Origin: Caballeronia sp. dw_276
GTDB lineage: Bacteria > Pseudomonadota > Gammaproteobacteria > Burkholderiales > Burkholderiaceae
Assembly (NCBI RefSeq): GCF_018449635.1
Contig: NZ_JAAVUV010000011.1
Coordinates: forward strand, 124,001-188,000
DNA: 64,000 bases
Reading direction: 5' to 3'
The notes beneath the pieces were generated by a model. The model did no database searches. It had not been told where the DNA came from and saw nothing but the letters and a program-made list of their open reading frames with translations. The position numbers and the translations under genes are program-made. Below are positions 1-10,052 of the stretch, piece by piece (the first letter of the stretch is position 1; the number at the start of each line of letters is the position of its first letter).

Positions 1-926
1 CTGGCAACGCGAATCCCGCGCTTGCACAGGAAGTCGTCAAAATCCTTGGAATCCCTCTTGGCAAGGCAATGGTCAGCCGGTTTTCCGACGGCGAAATCAT
101 GGTCGAGATCCAGGAAAACGTCCGCGGCAAAGACGTGTTCGTGCTGCAATCCACCTGCGCGCCGACCAACGACACGCTGATGGAACTCATGATCATGGTC
201 GATGCGCTCAAGCGCGCATCCGCTGGCCGGATCACCGCAGCCATCCCGTACTTTGGTTATGCCCGCCAGGATCGCCGTCCACGTTCGGCTCGCGTCGCCA
301 TTTCGGCGAAAGTCGTGGCGAATATGCTGGAAATCGCCGGTGTGGATCGTGTCATTACCATGGACCTCCACGCCGACCAGATTCAAGGTTTCTTCGACAT
401 CCCGGTCGACAACATCTACGCAACGCCGGTTCTGCTCGGCGATCTGCGCAAGCAAAATCACGAAAACCTGCTGGTTGTGTCCCCTGACGTAGGTGGCGTG
501 ATTCGCGCCCGGGCACTGGCCAAGCAACTCAACACCGATCTCGCGATCATCGACAAGCGTCGCCCGAAGGCGAACGTCGCTGAAGTGATGAACATCATCG
601 GTGAAGTGGAAGGCCGCACGTGCGTGATCATGGACGACATGGTCGACACCGCCGGCACGCTCTGCAAGGCAGCACAAGTTTTAAAGCAACGCGGCGCAAC
701 CAAAGTGTTTGCGTATGCCACGCACCCGGTATTGTCGGGCGGCGCAGGCGAGCGGATCGCGGCATCGGAACTGGATGAACTGGTTGTGACGGACACCATC
801 CCTCTTTCCGACGAAGCGCGCGCATGCACCAAGGTGCGTGTGTTGTCGAGCGCGGGGTTGCTGGCCGAGACGTTCTCGCGCATCCGGCGTGGCGACTCGG
901 TGATGTCGCTGTTCGCCGAGGGTTAA
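1..926 (+). CDS. prs: Ribose-phosphate pyrophosphokinase, 5' end missing
   Basis: Makes PRPP from ribose 5-phosphate and ATP for nucleotide, histidine and tryptophan synthesis in the cytoplasm. The reading frame is open from base 3, so the start codon lies before the window; about 307 residues are visible and only roughly ten N-terminal residues should be missing. Family landmarks include the RFSDGE segment, the YARQDRR loop, [11 protein letters not shown] and the PRPP-binding loop [12 protein letters not shown]. It is followed by a hairpin terminator and then rplY, a common neighbour in Burkholderiaceae. Identity is not in doubt. Confidence 0.97.
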   Translation, partial: GNANPALAQEVVKILGIPLGKAMVSRFSDGEIMVEIQENVRGKDVFVLQSTCAPTNDTLMELMIMVDALKRASAGRITAAIPYFGYARQDRRPRSARVAISAKVVANMLEIAGVDRVITMDLHADQIQGFFDIPVDNIYATPVLLGDLRKQNHENLLVVSPDVGGVIRARALAKQLNTDLAIIDKRRPKANVAEVMNIIGEVEGRTCVIMDDMVDTAGTLCKAAQVLKQRGATKVFAYATHPVLSGGAGERIAASELDELVVTDTIPLSDEARACTKVRVLSSAGLLAETFSRIRRGDSVMSLFAEG

Positions 927-1019
927 AAAGCGGTTGAAAGTATTTGCGGTGGAGCGAGGATAAAACTTCGCAACGCCGCGTAATCGGTTCAGGCGAACGA
1001 AGGCCTGGATCGCTGCTCT

Positions 1020-1052
1020 GGGGCTGAACGCTTTCGCGGACAGCCCCGTTTT
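1020..1052 (+). terminator. Intrinsic terminator after prs
   Basis: A 7-bp stem (GGGGCTG at 1020-1026 with CAGCCCC at 1041-1047) is followed by GTTTT. It lies in the 160-base prs-rplY gap, so rplY may be reached by read-through or use its own promoter. Confidence 0.6.
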
Positions 1053-1088
1053 CACTGCCTGGTCGCGGGCAGATTATGGAGTTGAATC

Positions 1089-1715
1089 ATGAAAGTAGTC
1101 GCTTTTGAGCGCAATCTGCAAGGTACGGGTGCGAGCCGCCGCCTGCGTAACTCGGGCAAGACGCCGGGTATCGTATATGGCGCAAACGCTGAAGCTCTGG
1201 CTGTTGAACTCGATCACAACGCCCTTTGGCACGCGCTGAAGAAAGAAGTTTTCCATTCGTCGATTCTCGAACTGGAAGTGGCTGGCAAGACGCAACAAGT
1301 CCTGCTGCGCGATGTGCAATACCATCCGTTCAAGCAAATGGTCCTGCACGTTGATTTCCAACGTGTCGATGCATCGAAGAAGCTGCACACGAAGGTCCCG
1401 GTTCACTTCCTGAACCAGGAAACGAACCCGGCCGTGAAGACGGCTGGCGCGGTCATCTCGCACGTGATCAACGAAATCGAAATCGAATGTCTGCCGGCTG
1501 ACCTGCCGGAATTCGTCGAACTCGACCTCGCCAAGATCGAAGCGGGTCAGGCGTTGCACGTGAAGGACATCGTTTTGCCGAAGGGCGTGGCGCTGATCGC
1601 TCACCTGGAAGCAGAAAACCCGGTTATCGCTTCGGCGACCATTCCGGCTGCCGTTGTGTCCGACGAAGCTGCTTCGGGCGATGCCGCTGCCGAAGGCGAC
1701 AAGCCGGCTGCATAA
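1089..1715 (+). CDS. rplY: 50S ribosomal protein L25/general stress protein Ctc
   Basis: Binds 5S rRNA in the large ribosomal subunit. At 208 residues it is the long, two-domain Ctc form. The N-terminal L25 domain (about 1-95) contains the typical GKTPGIVYG stretch, and the C-terminal beta domain runs to about residue 190. The tail is Ala/Glu/Asp-rich (residues 190-208). A GGAG-like ribosome site stands just before the ATG. It sits between prs and pth, the usual order in this family, and is followed by two hairpins. Confidence 0.96.
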   Translation: MKVVAFERNLQGTGASRRLRNSGKTPGIVYGANAEALAVELDHNALWHALKKEVFHSSILELEVAGKTQQVLLRDVQYHPFKQMVLHVDFQRVDASKKLHTKVPVHFLNQETNPAVKTAGAVISHVINEIEIECLPADLPEFVELDLAKIEAGQALHVKDIVLPKGVALIAHLEAENPVIASATIPAAVVSDEAASGDAAAEGDKPAA

Positions 1716-1740
1716 GTCTGCTGAAGCCTGTACGCTTGAG

Positions 1741-1799
1741 TCCACTCTCAGGAGTGGACAAAGTGACCCGCCGTTGCTCTGCTCCGGCGGGTTTTTTTT
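1741..1799 (+). terminator. Double hairpin terminator after rplY
   Basis: A perfect 7-bp hairpin (TCCACTC 1741-1747 with GAGTGGA 1752-1758) is followed at once by a strong terminator. In the second hairpin ACCCGCCG 1766-1773 pairs with CGGCGGGT 1785-1792, and a run of eight T ends at 1799. Confidence 0.9.
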
Positions 1800-1867
1800 A
1801 GCCTTTTTCTGGTGCGGTTGAAGTTTGCTGAGCATGCTCGCGTGCTTTTATGCCGCCACGATTGAAC

Positions 1868-2470
1868 ATGATCAAACTGATCGTCGGGCTCGGCAATCCG
1901 GGCGCCGAATACACCGCGACGCGTCATAACGCCGGCTTCTGGTTCGTCGATCAACTGGCGCGCGACTCAGGGGCGTCCCTGCGCGATGAACGCCGATTCC
2001 ACGGCCACTATGGGCGCGGCCGGCTCAACGGCCACGAAATCCATCTGCTCGAGCCGCAGACCTTCATGAACCGGTCGGGACAATCGGTCGTGGCCGTCGC
2101 GCAGTTCTTCAAGATCCTGCCGGACGAGATTCTTGTCGCGCACGACGAACTCGACTTGCCGCCCGGCACCGTCAAGCTGAAGCTCGGCGGCGGCAGCGGC
2201 GGCCATAACGGTTTGAAGGACATCTCCGCGCATCTTTCGTCGCAGCAATATTGGCGGTTGCGGATTGGCATTGGGCATCCGCGTGATCTGATTCCTGAAG
2301 CCGCGCGCGCCGGCGCGAAGCCCGATGTCGCCAATTTCGTGCTGAAACCGCCGCGCCGCGAAGAGCAGGACGTGATCGATGCATCGATTGAACGCGCGCT
2401 CGCCGTCATGCCGGTCGCGATCAACGACGAAATGGAACGCGCGATGATGAATCTGCATCGCAATAGCTGA
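1868..2470 (+). CDS. pth: Peptidyl-tRNA hydrolase
   Basis: Releases tRNA from peptidyl-tRNA that drops off the ribosome. The protein is 200 residues from the ATG at 1868, where it begins [12 protein letters not shown]; an in-frame ATG at 1850 would add six residues with no family support. Catalytic residues are visible as Asn10 and His20 (in TRHNAG), and the conserved FMNRSG and HDELDL segments follow. The gene sits between rplY and hisC. Confidence 0.96.
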   Translation: MIKLIVGLGNPGAEYTATRHNAGFWFVDQLARDSGASLRDERRFHGHYGRGRLNGHEIHLLEPQTFMNRSGQSVVAVAQFFKILPDEILVAHDELDLPPGTVKLKLGGGSGGHNGLKDISAHLSSQQYWRLRIGIGHPRDLIPEAARAGAKPDVANFVLKPPRREEQDVIDASIERALAVMPVAINDEMERAMMNLHRNS

Positions 2471-2496
2471 ACTGAATGCCTGATAAGGAGCGAAAC

Positions 2497-3561
2497 GTGA
2501 GCCGTTTCTGGAGCGAGATCGTCAACATGCTGACGCCGTATGTGCCCGGCGAGCAACCCGCGCTTGCACATCCCGTGAAGCTCAATACGAACGAAAATCC
2601 GTATCCGCCGTCGCCGCGGGTCATCGATGCAATTCAGCGCGAACTTGGAAACGACGGCGATTCGCTGCGCAAATATCCCGATCCGACGGCGCGCGCCTTG
2701 CGCGAAACGATCGCGCGGCATCATGGATTGCGCGTGGAGCAAGTGTTCGTTGGCAACGGCTCCGACGAAGTTCTCGCGCACACCTTCCAGGCGCTGCTCA
2801 AGCACGACAAGCCGATCCGTTTTCCCGATATCACGTACAGCTTTTATCCCGTGTACGCGCAGTTGTATGGCGTCGCGTTCGATGCAATGCCGCTGAACGC
2901 GGATTTCGGCATCGATGTCGATGATTTCCGCGCGCCCAATGGCGGCGTGCTTTTGCCGAATCCGAACGCGCCCACCGGTCGTGCGTTGCCGCTCGACGAG
3001 ATCAGGATCCTGCTCGCGGCGAACCCGGATTCGGTTGTTGTGATCGATGAAGCGTATGTGGATTTCGGCGCGGAATCAGCGGCAACTCTGGTCGATGAAT
3101 ATCCGAATCTGCTGGTTGTGCAGACGTTATCGAAGGCGCGTTCGCTAGCTGGCATGCGCGTGGGATTTGCCCTCGGCCATGAAGCGCTGATCGAGGCGCT
3201 CACGCGTGTAAAGGACAGCTTCAATTCGTATCCGCTCGACCGGTTGGCTCAAGTTGCGGCCATCGCTGCGTTTGAAGACGACGCGTATTTCCGCGATACC
3301 TGCGCGAAGGTCGTTGCGAGCCGCGAGCGTTTATCGGACGAACTGAAGGCGCTGGGATTCGATGTGGTGCCGTCGGCGGCGAACTTTGTGTTCGTACGCC
3401 ATCCGTCACATGACGCCGCGGCGCTCGCCGCAAGCTTGAAGGAGAAAGAGATTTTCGTGCGGCATTTCAGGCTGCCGCGGATCGACCAGCATTTGCGGAT
3501 CACCGTGGGCACGGACGCCGAATGTGACGCGCTTCTCGCCGCGTTGCGCGCCGTGCTGTAA
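2497..3561 (+). CDS. hisC: Histidinol-phosphate aminotransferase
   Basis: PLP-dependent class I/II aminotransferase converting imidazole-acetol phosphate to histidinol phosphate in histidine synthesis. I place the start at GTG 2497 because AAGGAG (2485-2490) lies six bases ahead; the upstream ATG at 2476 has no ribosome site. The 354-residue protein shows the substrate segment LNTNENPY, the PNAPTGRAL segment and the PLP lysine K213 in the SKARSLAG motif. It is detached from the main his operon. It could act on aromatic substrates too, as HisC paralogues often do. Confidence 0.93.
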   Translation: MSRFWSEIVNMLTPYVPGEQPALAHPVKLNTNENPYPPSPRVIDAIQRELGNDGDSLRKYPDPTARALRETIARHHGLRVEQVFVGNGSDEVLAHTFQALLKHDKPIRFPDITYSFYPVYAQLYGVAFDAMPLNADFGIDVDDFRAPNGGVLLPNPNAPTGRALPLDEIRILLAANPDSVVVIDEAYVDFGAESAATLVDEYPNLLVVQTLSKARSLAGMRVGFALGHEALIEALTRVKDSFNSYPLDRLAQVAAIAAFEDDAYFRDTCAKVVASRERLSDELKALGFDVVPSAANFVFVRHPSHDAAALAASLKEKEIFVRHFRLPRIDQHLRITVGTDAECDALLAALRAVL

Positions 3562-3579
3562 ATGCGAACAGGCGCTTGT

Positions 3580-3840
<261 letters not shown>

Positions 3841-3884
3841 TTACTCTCTTCGTCCGGCGTTTCAGCCGGCTTTGTGATGCGCAC

Positions 3885-4388
3885 TCACGGCACAGCAGGA
3901 TCGGGCACGATCGGACCAACCTTGTCCTGCAAACGCTTTTCCACCGATGGGAACACGAATTTGCTGACATCGCCGCCAAGTTGCGCGATCTCGCGCACGA
4001 TCGTGCCCGAGATGAATTGATACTGGTCCGATGGCGTCATGAACATGGTTTCGACGTCAGGCAACAGATACCGGTTCATGCCGGCCATCTGGAATTCGTA
4101 TTCGAAGTCGGAAACAGCGCGCAGGCCCCGCACGATCACGCGCGCGTTGTTCTTGCGCACGAAATCCTTTAGCAGACCCTTGAAGCTCATTACCTTCACG
4201 TTTGGATAGTGCCCCAATACTTCATGGGCAATGTCCAGCCGTTCCTGGAGGCTGAAAAACGGCTTTTTGTTGCGGCTGTCGGCAACGCCAACCACCAGCG
4301 TATCGAAAATACTCGATGCGCGTCGCACAAGGTCTTCGTGACCGCGCGTGAGCGGATCGAACGTTCCCGGATAAACGGCTGTAACCAT
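3885..4388 (-). CDS. coaD: Phosphopantetheine adenylyltransferase
   Basis: Transfers AMP from ATP to 4'-phosphopantetheine, the penultimate step of coenzyme A synthesis. The start is set at 4388 ([12 protein letters not shown]) because AGGAG lies just upstream; the frame is open further but without family homology. The 167-residue protein carries the nucleotidyltransferase motif T/HxGH as TRGH (His17) and the second motif ISGTIVRE near the C-terminus. It is followed by the ferredoxin and preceded by rsmD on the same strand, a common rsmD-coaD pairing. Confidence 0.96.
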   Translation of the reverse strand: MVTAVYPGTFDPLTRGHEDLVRRASSIFDTLVVGVADSRNKKPFFSLQERLDIAHEVLGHYPNVKVMSFKGLLKDFVRKNNARVIVRGLRAVSDFEYEFQMAGMNRYLLPDVETMFMTPSDQYQFISGTIVREIAQLGGDVSKFVFPSVEKRLQDKVGPIVPDPAVP

Positions 4389-4578
4389 GGGGCATCTCCT
4401 CTTCTGATACTTTTTCTGGCTATTTCTGCAGAATTCCTGACGATGCTTCGCCAGATGAAAATTGGGACGATGCCGGTATCTACAAGAAGCCGTCGTCAAT
4501 CATGTCCGGCTACATACCCCTTCGCAGGTCTCTTCGGCCATGACCCGCGCATCGCCGGCCAGCGTTTTGGAACGCGCA

Positions 4579-5274
4579 TTATTCCTCATTTTCGCGCTGC
4601 AGCAAATGATAGCGGACCGCGCCGGCCTTGCCTTCGCGGGTAATTGCCCATCCGGCGAGCGCGGGCACCTGTGCGGGGTCGAGCGGTTCGCCCGATTCCA
4701 CGTACAGCAAGCCACTCGCCGACACCAGCGGCGCCGCGAGCACGAGCGCGCGCTGGAGCATGGTGGTGTCGCCGAAAGGGGGATCGAGGAAAACGACATC
4801 GAAGGAATTCGGCGGCAGGTTTGCAGCGAGTCGCAGCGCATCGGCTTCCACGATTTCGATGTTCTTCGCCGCCAGGCGCGCCTGGTTTGCCTTCAACTGC
4901 GCGACCGCACGGCCGCTGCGCTCCACCATCAGTACGCGCACTGCGCCGCGCGACGCGGCTTCGAAGCCAAGCGCGCCGCTGCCGGCGAAGAGGTCGAGAC
5001 AGCGGCGGCCGTCGAGCGACTGACCGAGCCAGTTGAAAAGCGTCTCGCGCACGCGATCTGGCGTGGGACGCAGACCGTCGAGGCTCAGCACAGGCAACGG
5101 CGTGCGCTTCCAGTCACCGCCAATGATACGAATGGAATGCGCCTTTCCGCCCCGCGATGGCTGCGCTTCACGCTCTTTCGGCCCCCGCTGAGTCGGCGCG
5201 GCGGATTCGCGGGTTTTATCGCGGGTGCGTTCGGGATTTCGCGTGAGCGTTCGGGTGATGTCAGAGCGGGACAT
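4579..5274 (-). CDS. rsmD: 16S rRNA (guanine966-N2)-methyltransferase
   Basis: SAM-dependent methyltransferase of the 30S subunit. The SAM motif DLFAGSG is at residues 94-100 and the catalytic DPPF at 164-167. The 231-residue protein is longer than the usual ~200 because of a charged, low-complexity N-terminal extension (about residues 1-45) before the conserved IRIIGGDWKR. No better downstream ATG is present, so the extension seems real. It is divergent from ftsY, as in many proteobacteria, and upstream of coaD. Confidence 0.93.
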   Translation of the reverse strand: MSRSDITRTLTRNPERTRDKTRESAAPTQRGPKEREAQPSRGGKAHSIRIIGGDWKRTPLPVLSLDGLRPTPDRVRETLFNWLGQSLDGRRCLDLFAGSGALGFEAASRGAVRVLMVERSGRAVAQLKANQARLAAKNIEIVEADALRLAANLPPNSFDVVFLDPPFGDTTMLQRALVLAAPLVSASGLLYVESGEPLDPAQVPALAGWAITREGKAGAVRYHLLQRENEE

Positions 5275-5596
5275 GGACGTGCATGAGTGGGCGGACGCTT
5301 GGCCGCGGGCGGATCGAAGAAAAAGTAGGTGATAACAATGCCTTTCACCGATGCGGGCACGTTACCACAGCCCCGTCGCCATGGATGTCATGGGCCGCCG
5401 CCACGCAGCTACTACAATCGGTGCCGGCTGATAAAATACGCATCTTTCGCGTATTTGCGCTTTTCGCCCGGCTCTTCCCGCTGTTTTTGGCGGTTTTTCG
5501 CGGCACGGCGGCTACATCATCTTTGCGTTTTCGCAGACGTTCGACTCGTGAAGTCGCAACAGCACAGATGAATCGCCACCTCCACCATTGCAGACC
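5275..5596. promoter_or_regulatory. Divergent rsmD/ftsY intergenic region
   Basis: A 322-base gap with no credible gene. It must hold the promoters for rsmD (minus) and ftsY (plus). A perfect inverted repeat, AAATACGC 5434-5441 and GCGTATTT 5449-5456 with a 7-base loop, overlaps a possible -10 element TAAAAT at 5432-5437. I could not assign a convincing -35. Confidence 0.4.
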
Positions 5597-6826
5597 ATGT
5601 TCAGCTTTTTCAAACGATTAGTAGGCAAAACGAGCGATACGCCCGATGAAGATCAGGCGGAGGACGCTGTAGTCGATCTGGATTCGGAATCCGAGGCCAA
5701 TGAAGGACTTCGGCATGCGACCACGCCCGTTACGCCCGCCCAGCCAGTGGAAAGCGTTGACGAGCCTCTTTCGCACGCCACCACGCCCGTAACTGCCGCT
5801 CAACCGGCAGACGATTCGCCGAGCGCGGAAACAAAGCCGTACTGGCAAGGCCGCACCGCGTCTCAATGGACCGCACAGCAGGAAACGGCGGTCATCGTGC
5901 CGCCGCCGGAGGCGGACGCCGGCGCGAAACGTTCGTGGATCACTCGCCTGAAGACGGGTTTGTCGAAGACGAGTTCGGGACTGACGGGGATTTTTGTCGG
6001 CGCGAAGATTGACGACGACCTGTACGAAGAGCTTGAAACCGCATTGCTCATGTCCGATGCAGGCATGGACGCGACCGAATACTTACTCGAAGAGCTGCGT
6101 GAAAAAGTGCGCAGCGAGCGCCTCACCGACGCAATGCAGGTGAAGGCCGCGCTACGTTCGCTTCTCGCAGATTTGCTGCGCCCGCTCGAAAAGTCGCTGA
6201 TGCTGGGCCGCGCACAACCGTTGGTGATGATGATCGCCGGCGTGAACGGCGCGGGAAAGACCACGAGCATCGGCAAGCTGGCGAAGCATTTGCAGAGTTT
6301 CGATCAGTCCGTGCTGCTCGCCGCCGGCGACACGTTCCGGGCAGCAGCGCGCGAGCAATTGCGCGTGTGGGGCGAGCGAAACAACGTGACGGTGCTGTCG
6401 CAGGAAAGCGGCGATGCAGCCGCCGTGATTTTCGATGCCGTCGGCGCGGCGCGCGCGCGAAAGATCGACGTAATGATGGCCGATACCGCCGGTCGCCTGC
6501 CCACGCAACTCCATCTGATGGAAGAGTTGCGCAAGGTGAAGCGCGTGATCGCGAAGGCGCAGCCGGATGCGCCGCACGAGGTTCTGCTGGTTATCGATGC
6601 AAACACCGGCCAGAACGCGCTCGCCCAGGTAAAGGCATTCGACGATGCACTCGGCCTGACCGGGTTGATCGTGACGAAACTCGACGGCACCGCGAAGGGT
6701 GGGATTCTCGCTGCGATCGCACGCCAGCGGCCGATTCCGGTTTATTTCATCGGTGTGGGCGAGAAGGTGGAAGACCTGCAGCCGTTCAGCGCCGACGAAT
6801 TCGCGGACGCGTTGCTGGGCAGTTGA
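5597..6826 (+). CDS. ftsY: Signal recognition particle receptor FtsY
   Basis: SRP receptor GTPase that targets ribosomes making membrane proteins to the SecYEG translocon. I use the ATG at 5597 (MFSFFKRLVG, an amphipathic membrane-binding start); a TTG three codons earlier is less likely. The protein is 409 residues: an acidic A domain (about 1-110), then the NG GTPase domain with P-loop GVNGAGKTT from residue 215, DTAGR from 296 and TKLDGTAKGG from 360. The A domain contains two copies of an 11-residue motif starting HATTPVT at residues 40-50 and 60-70. Confidence 0.96.
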   Translation: MFSFFKRLVGKTSDTPDEDQAEDAVVDLDSESEANEGLRHATTPVTPAQPVESVDEPLSHATTPVTAAQPADDSPSAETKPYWQGRTASQWTAQQETAVIVPPPEADAGAKRSWITRLKTGLSKTSSGLTGIFVGAKIDDDLYEELETALLMSDAGMDATEYLLEELREKVRSERLTDAMQVKAALRSLLADLLRPLEKSLMLGRAQPLVMMIAGVNGAGKTTSIGKLAKHLQSFDQSVLLAAGDTFRAAAREQLRVWGERNNVTVLSQESGDAAAVIFDAVGAARARKIDVMMADTAGRLPTQLHLMEELRKVKRVIAKAQPDAPHEVLLVIDANTGQNALAQVKAFDDALGLTGLIVTKLDGTAKGGILAAIARQRPIPVYFIGVGEKVEDLQPFSADEFADALLGS

Positions 6827-6833
6827 TTCCGGG

Positions 6834-6864
6834 CACTGCAGGCTTTCTCATTACGCCTGCAGTG
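6834..6864. terminator. Perfect 10-bp inverted repeat between convergent genes
   Basis: CACTGCAGGC (6834-6843) and GCCTGCAGTG (6855-6864) form a perfect hairpin with an 11-base loop between the stop codons of ftsY and the LysE-type exporter. There is no T-run, so it may be a weak or bidirectional terminator or simply an mRNA 3'-end structure. Confidence 0.45.
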
Positions 6865-6873
6865 AAGCACGAC

Positions 6874-7485
6874 TTACCGCGAAAAGATCAACACCCCGGC
6901 AATCCACCACATCACCACGCCCACAATCACATCGAGCACGCGCCACGAGACATCTTTCTCGAACAGCGGTCGCAGCAACCTGGCGCCGAATCCAAGCGCC
7001 GTGAACCAGATAATCGACGAACACATGGCCCCGGCCGCGAACCACGCGTTCCCTGGCCATCCGTACCGCGCGCCAATCCCGCCGAGCAATACGACCGTGT
7101 CCAGATAAACGTGCGGGTTGAGCAGCGATAAGGCCAGCACGGTCGATGCCGCTTTCAACGCCGTCTGCGTCTCACCATTCTCGGCCTGCAAGTGCCCCGG
7201 CCCTTTCCACGCCGCGTGAAAAGCCCTCACGCCGTAGAGGAACAAGAACACCGCGCCGGCCCAGCGAATCACGTCGAGCAAAACGGGTGCGCGCGCAATC
7301 AACGCCCCCATTCCGCCGATACCCAACCCGATCAGCATCACATCGATCAGTGCGCAGATCGAGACGACCAATCCCACATGCCGCCGCTTCAAACCCTGCC
7401 GCAATACAAACGCGTTCTGAGCACCAATCGCGATAATCAAACTTGCGCCAAGTCCGGCGCCGGATAAAAAAACTGCTGTTGTCAT
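6874..7485 (-). CDS. argO: LysE/ArgO-family amino acid exporter
   Basis: Inner-membrane exporter, probably of arginine or lysine. The start is ATG 7485, overlapping the stop codon of the upstream GST gene by four bases (ATGA), which suggests translational coupling. The 203-residue protein is nearly all hydrophobic, with about six membrane segments. It shows the family segment GAQNAFVLRQGL near residues 22-33 and LSLLNPHVYLDT in the middle. Substrate specificity cannot be read from the sequence. No lysG/argP-type regulator is adjacent. Confidence 0.85.
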   Translation of the reverse strand: MTTAVFLSGAGLGASLIIAIGAQNAFVLRQGLKRRHVGLVVSICALIDVMLIGLGIGGMGALIARAPVLLDVIRWAGAVFLFLYGVRAFHAAWKGPGHLQAENGETQTALKAASTVLALSLLNPHVYLDTVVLLGGIGARYGWPGNAWFAAGAMCSSIIWFTALGFGARLLRPLFEKDVSWRVLDVIVGVVMWWIAGVLIFSR

Positions 7486-8126
7486 TCTGCGTCCGGTTGC
7501 TGCCCGGGCGCGGCGCGCGCGAACGCATCGATTTGCCCGGCGTGATCGGCGATACGTTCGATCGTCGGATACCGGCTCATGTCGATGTTGAAACGCCGCG
7601 CGTTGAAAACTTGCGGAACGAGGCACAGATCGGCGAGCGTGGGCGTATTGCCGAAACACAGCGCGCCGACGCGCGGGTCGTTCGCCAGACGCTTTTCCAG
7701 CGAGCTGAAGCCTGCTTCCAGCCAATGCCTGTACCACGCGTCTTTCGCTTCTTCACCAACCTTCAGCGTGTGCTTCAGGTACTTGAGCACGCGCAGGTTG
7801 TCGATGGGATGAATCTCGCACGCCACCTGCAGCGCAACCGAACGAATGAACGCGCGATCCAACGCGCTCCCCGGCAGCAGCGGCGGCTCAGGATGCGTCT
7901 CCTCCAGATATTCGATGATCGCAATCGACTGCGTCAGCACGTCGTCGCCATCCACGAGCGTTGGCACGATGCCGTCCGGATTCAACTCGCGATATTCGGG
8001 CTTCAGTTGCTCCCCGCCATCGCGCAAAAGATGAACCGGCGCGTAGTCGTAATCGAGCCCTTTGAGATTCAGCGCAATCCGCACGCGATACGCGGCCGAA
8101 CTCCGAAAATAGCTATAGAGCTTCAT
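7482..8126 (-). CDS. maiA: Zeta-class GST isomerase (maleylacetoacetate/maleylpyruvate)
   Basis: Glutathione-dependent cis-trans isomerase. The 214-residue protein has the N-terminal thioredoxin-fold domain with the zeta-class active-site segment SSAAYRVRIALN (residues 9-20) and the TLVDGDDVLTQS glutathione-binding loop, then the all-helical GST domain. It lies 21 bases downstream of an FAH-family hydrolase on the same strand. That pairing is known both for tyrosine/homogentisate breakdown (MaiA with FahA) and gentisate breakdown (NagL with NagK). The ring-cleaving dioxygenase is not in the window. Confidence 0.9.
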   Translation of the reverse strand: MKLYSYFRSSAAYRVRIALNLKGLDYDYAPVHLLRDGGEQLKPEYRELNPDGIVPTLVDGDDVLTQSIAIIEYLEETHPEPPLLPGSALDRAFIRSVALQVACEIHPIDNLRVLKYLKHTLKVGEEAKDAWYRHWLEAGFSSLEKRLANDPRVGALCFGNTPTLADLCLVPQVFNARRFNIDMSRYPTIERIADHAGQIDAFARAAPGQQPDAE

Positions 8127-8147
8127 CGGTCTCCTCCGTTTTTATAG

Positions 8148-8846
8148 TCAGACCACGCGCACCGCAAACTCGCCGATTCCATCGACGCCGCCTTTCATCA
8201 AATCGCCCCTTTGGATCGCGCCGACGCCTTCAGGCGTGCCCGTGAAAATCAGATCGCCAGGAAACAGCTCGAACAACGTCGATAGATACGCGATCGTCTC
8301 GCCCACCGACCAGATCAGTTGCGAGATGTCCGATCGCTGTTTCTCTTCGCCATTGACGGTGAGCCAGATCGCGCTTTTTTCCAGATGCCCGACCTTTGCC
8401 ACAGGATGAACTGGACCGAGCGGCGCGGAGTGATCGAAGCCCTTTGCCGTATCCCACGGACGGCCGAGTTTCTTGGCTTCGGCCTGCAAGTCGCGGCGGG
8501 TCATATCGAGGCCGAGCGCGTAGCCGAACACGTAGTCAAGCGCTTGATCGGCGGGAATGTCCTTGCCCCGCTTGCCGATGGCCGCAACCAGCTCCATCTC
8601 GAAATGCACATTCTTCGATTGCGACGGATACGGGAATTCGCCGGTCGCACCAGGCGCGACGTACAGCACGGCATCGGCCGGTTTGGCAAAGAAGAACGGC
8701 GGCTCGCGATCCGGATCGTGGCCCATCTCACGTGCGTGCGCCTCGTAGTTTCGGCCGACACAGTAAATTCGGCGAACGGGGAATTCATCGCTGGAACCGA
8801 TCACCGGCACCGCAACCACCGGCGCCGCAGCAAATACGTGACTCAT
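8148..8846 (-). CDS. FAH-family hydrolase, fumarylpyruvate hydrolase-like
   Basis: Hydrolyses a beta-diketone produced by ring cleavage. The start is ATG 8846 with AGGAGA just upstream, although the frame stays open to 9008. At 232 residues it matches the short NagK/YcgM class rather than the ~420-residue true fumarylacetoacetase. Visible family motifs are YCVGRNY (about residues 26-32), the metal-binding acidic segment in HFEMELV, and FTGTPEGVG near the C-terminus. With the adjacent GST it probably forms an isomerase-hydrolase pair acting on maleylpyruvate or a related acid. Confidence 0.87.
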   Translation of the reverse strand: MSHVFAAAPVVAVPVIGSSDEFPVRRIYCVGRNYEAHAREMGHDPDREPPFFFAKPADAVLYVAPGATGEFPYPSQSKNVHFEMELVAAIGKRGKDIPADQALDYVFGYALGLDMTRRDLQAEAKKLGRPWDTAKGFDHSAPLGPVHPVAKVGHLEKSAIWLTVNGEEKQRSDISQLIWSVGETIAYLSTLFELFPGDLIFTGTPEGVGAIQRGDLMKGGVDGIGEFAVRVV

Positions 8847-9083
8847 TGCGCTTTCTCCTGTTTGATATGGCTCGACCAAGGACCTAAGTTTAACGTGCGC
8901 GGTTTGCCGTCGCGACTCGGCCGAATGGCATAGGCGGTGAGGTAATCGCACCGCCTGCGCTTGCAAGGCCGCCTCAAATGCGGTACTGAATGTGTTCCCG
9001 CATTTCACAATTGAAGCGCCTTATCGTGCAAAACCTGAGTGAAGACATCGACACTTGTGCGAGACGGCCGCTCGGACCATTCG

Positions 9084-10052
9084 ATGACCGACTCTGCTGC
9101 TTTCCCCTGCGCCCGTTTCATCAAGGAAATCGGCCGCGGGCCAAACGGTGCGCGCGCGCTGACCCGCGAGGACACGTACGCGCTCTACGAAGCGATGCTC
9201 GACAACCGCGTCTCCGATCTCGAACTCGGCGCGGTTCTGCTTGCGTATCGTGTGAAGGGGGAAACGTCGGCGGAACTTGCCGCGATGCTCGCGGCCGCGC
9301 ATCGCTCGTTCGAGCCGCTGCATATCCAGAATGGCCGCGATAACGCGCGTCCGGTTTCGATCCCGACCTATAACGGCGCACGCAAGCAACCCAACCTCAC
9401 GCCGCTGCTGGCCTTGCTGCTTGCACGTGAAGGTGTGCCGGTGCTCGTGCATGGCGTCACCGACGACCCCGGCCGTGTGACGAGCGCCGCGATCTTCGCG
9501 GAACTGGGCATAGAGGCATCGACTTCCCACGATGAAATCGAAGACAACCTTGCCTCGCGCCGCCTATCGTTCGCGCCTATTGGCGTGCTCGCGCCCAAGC
9601 TCGCGCGCCTTCTCGCTATCCGCCGGATCATGGGCGTGCGCAATTCCACCCATACGCTGGTCAAGATTCTTCAGCCGTTCGCACAGCCTGGCTTGCGGCT
9701 TGTGAACTACACGCATCCGGAATATCGGGAAAGCCTGACGGGGCTTTTCACCGAACATCCCGATGCCGCCGCCGGCGGCGCGCTGCTCGCCCGTGGCACG
9801 GAAGGCGAAGCCGTAGCCGATACACGCCGTCAAGTGCAAGTCGACTGGTTCCATGATGGCCACGCAGAAACGCTCGTTTCGCCAGAACGATCGTCGCCGG
9901 AAGCGCCCGCCGTGCCGCTGCCCGAAGCCCTCGACGCCGCCACGACCGCACGCTGGATCGAGACCGTTCTGCGCGGCGAAGCGCCGATTCCCGCCGCGCT
10001 CGCACGTCAGGCGGAGTTGATTACGGAAATTGTCAGACGGCAAGACGGTTGA
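9084..10052 (+). CDS. ybiB: YbiB-like DNA-binding protein, anthranilate phosphoribosyltransferase fold
   Basis: Resembles E. coli YbiB, a TrpD2-type protein with the anthranilate phosphoribosyltransferase fold that binds nucleic acid rather than making tryptophan precursors. The 322-residue protein shows the N-terminal helical domain (about residues 10-80) with YRVKGET, and the glycine-rich area is altered relative to TrpD. The start is uncertain: ATG 9084 is chosen, but GTG 9039 is in frame and neither has a strong ribosome site. Its stop codon lies inside the -35 element of the leuA leader promoter. Confidence 0.78.
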   Translation: MTDSAAFPCARFIKEIGRGPNGARALTREDTYALYEAMLDNRVSDLELGAVLLAYRVKGETSAELAAMLAAAHRSFEPLHIQNGRDNARPVSIPTYNGARKQPNLTPLLALLLAREGVPVLVHGVTDDPGRVTSAAIFAELGIEASTSHDEIEDNLASRRLSFAPIGVLAPKLARLLAIRRIMGVRNSTHTLVKILQPFAQPGLRLVNYTHPEYRESLTGLFTEHPDAAAGGALLARGTEGEAVADTRRQVQVDWFHDGHAETLVSPERSSPEAPAVPLPEALDAATTARWIETVLRGEAPIPAALARQAELITEIVRRQDG

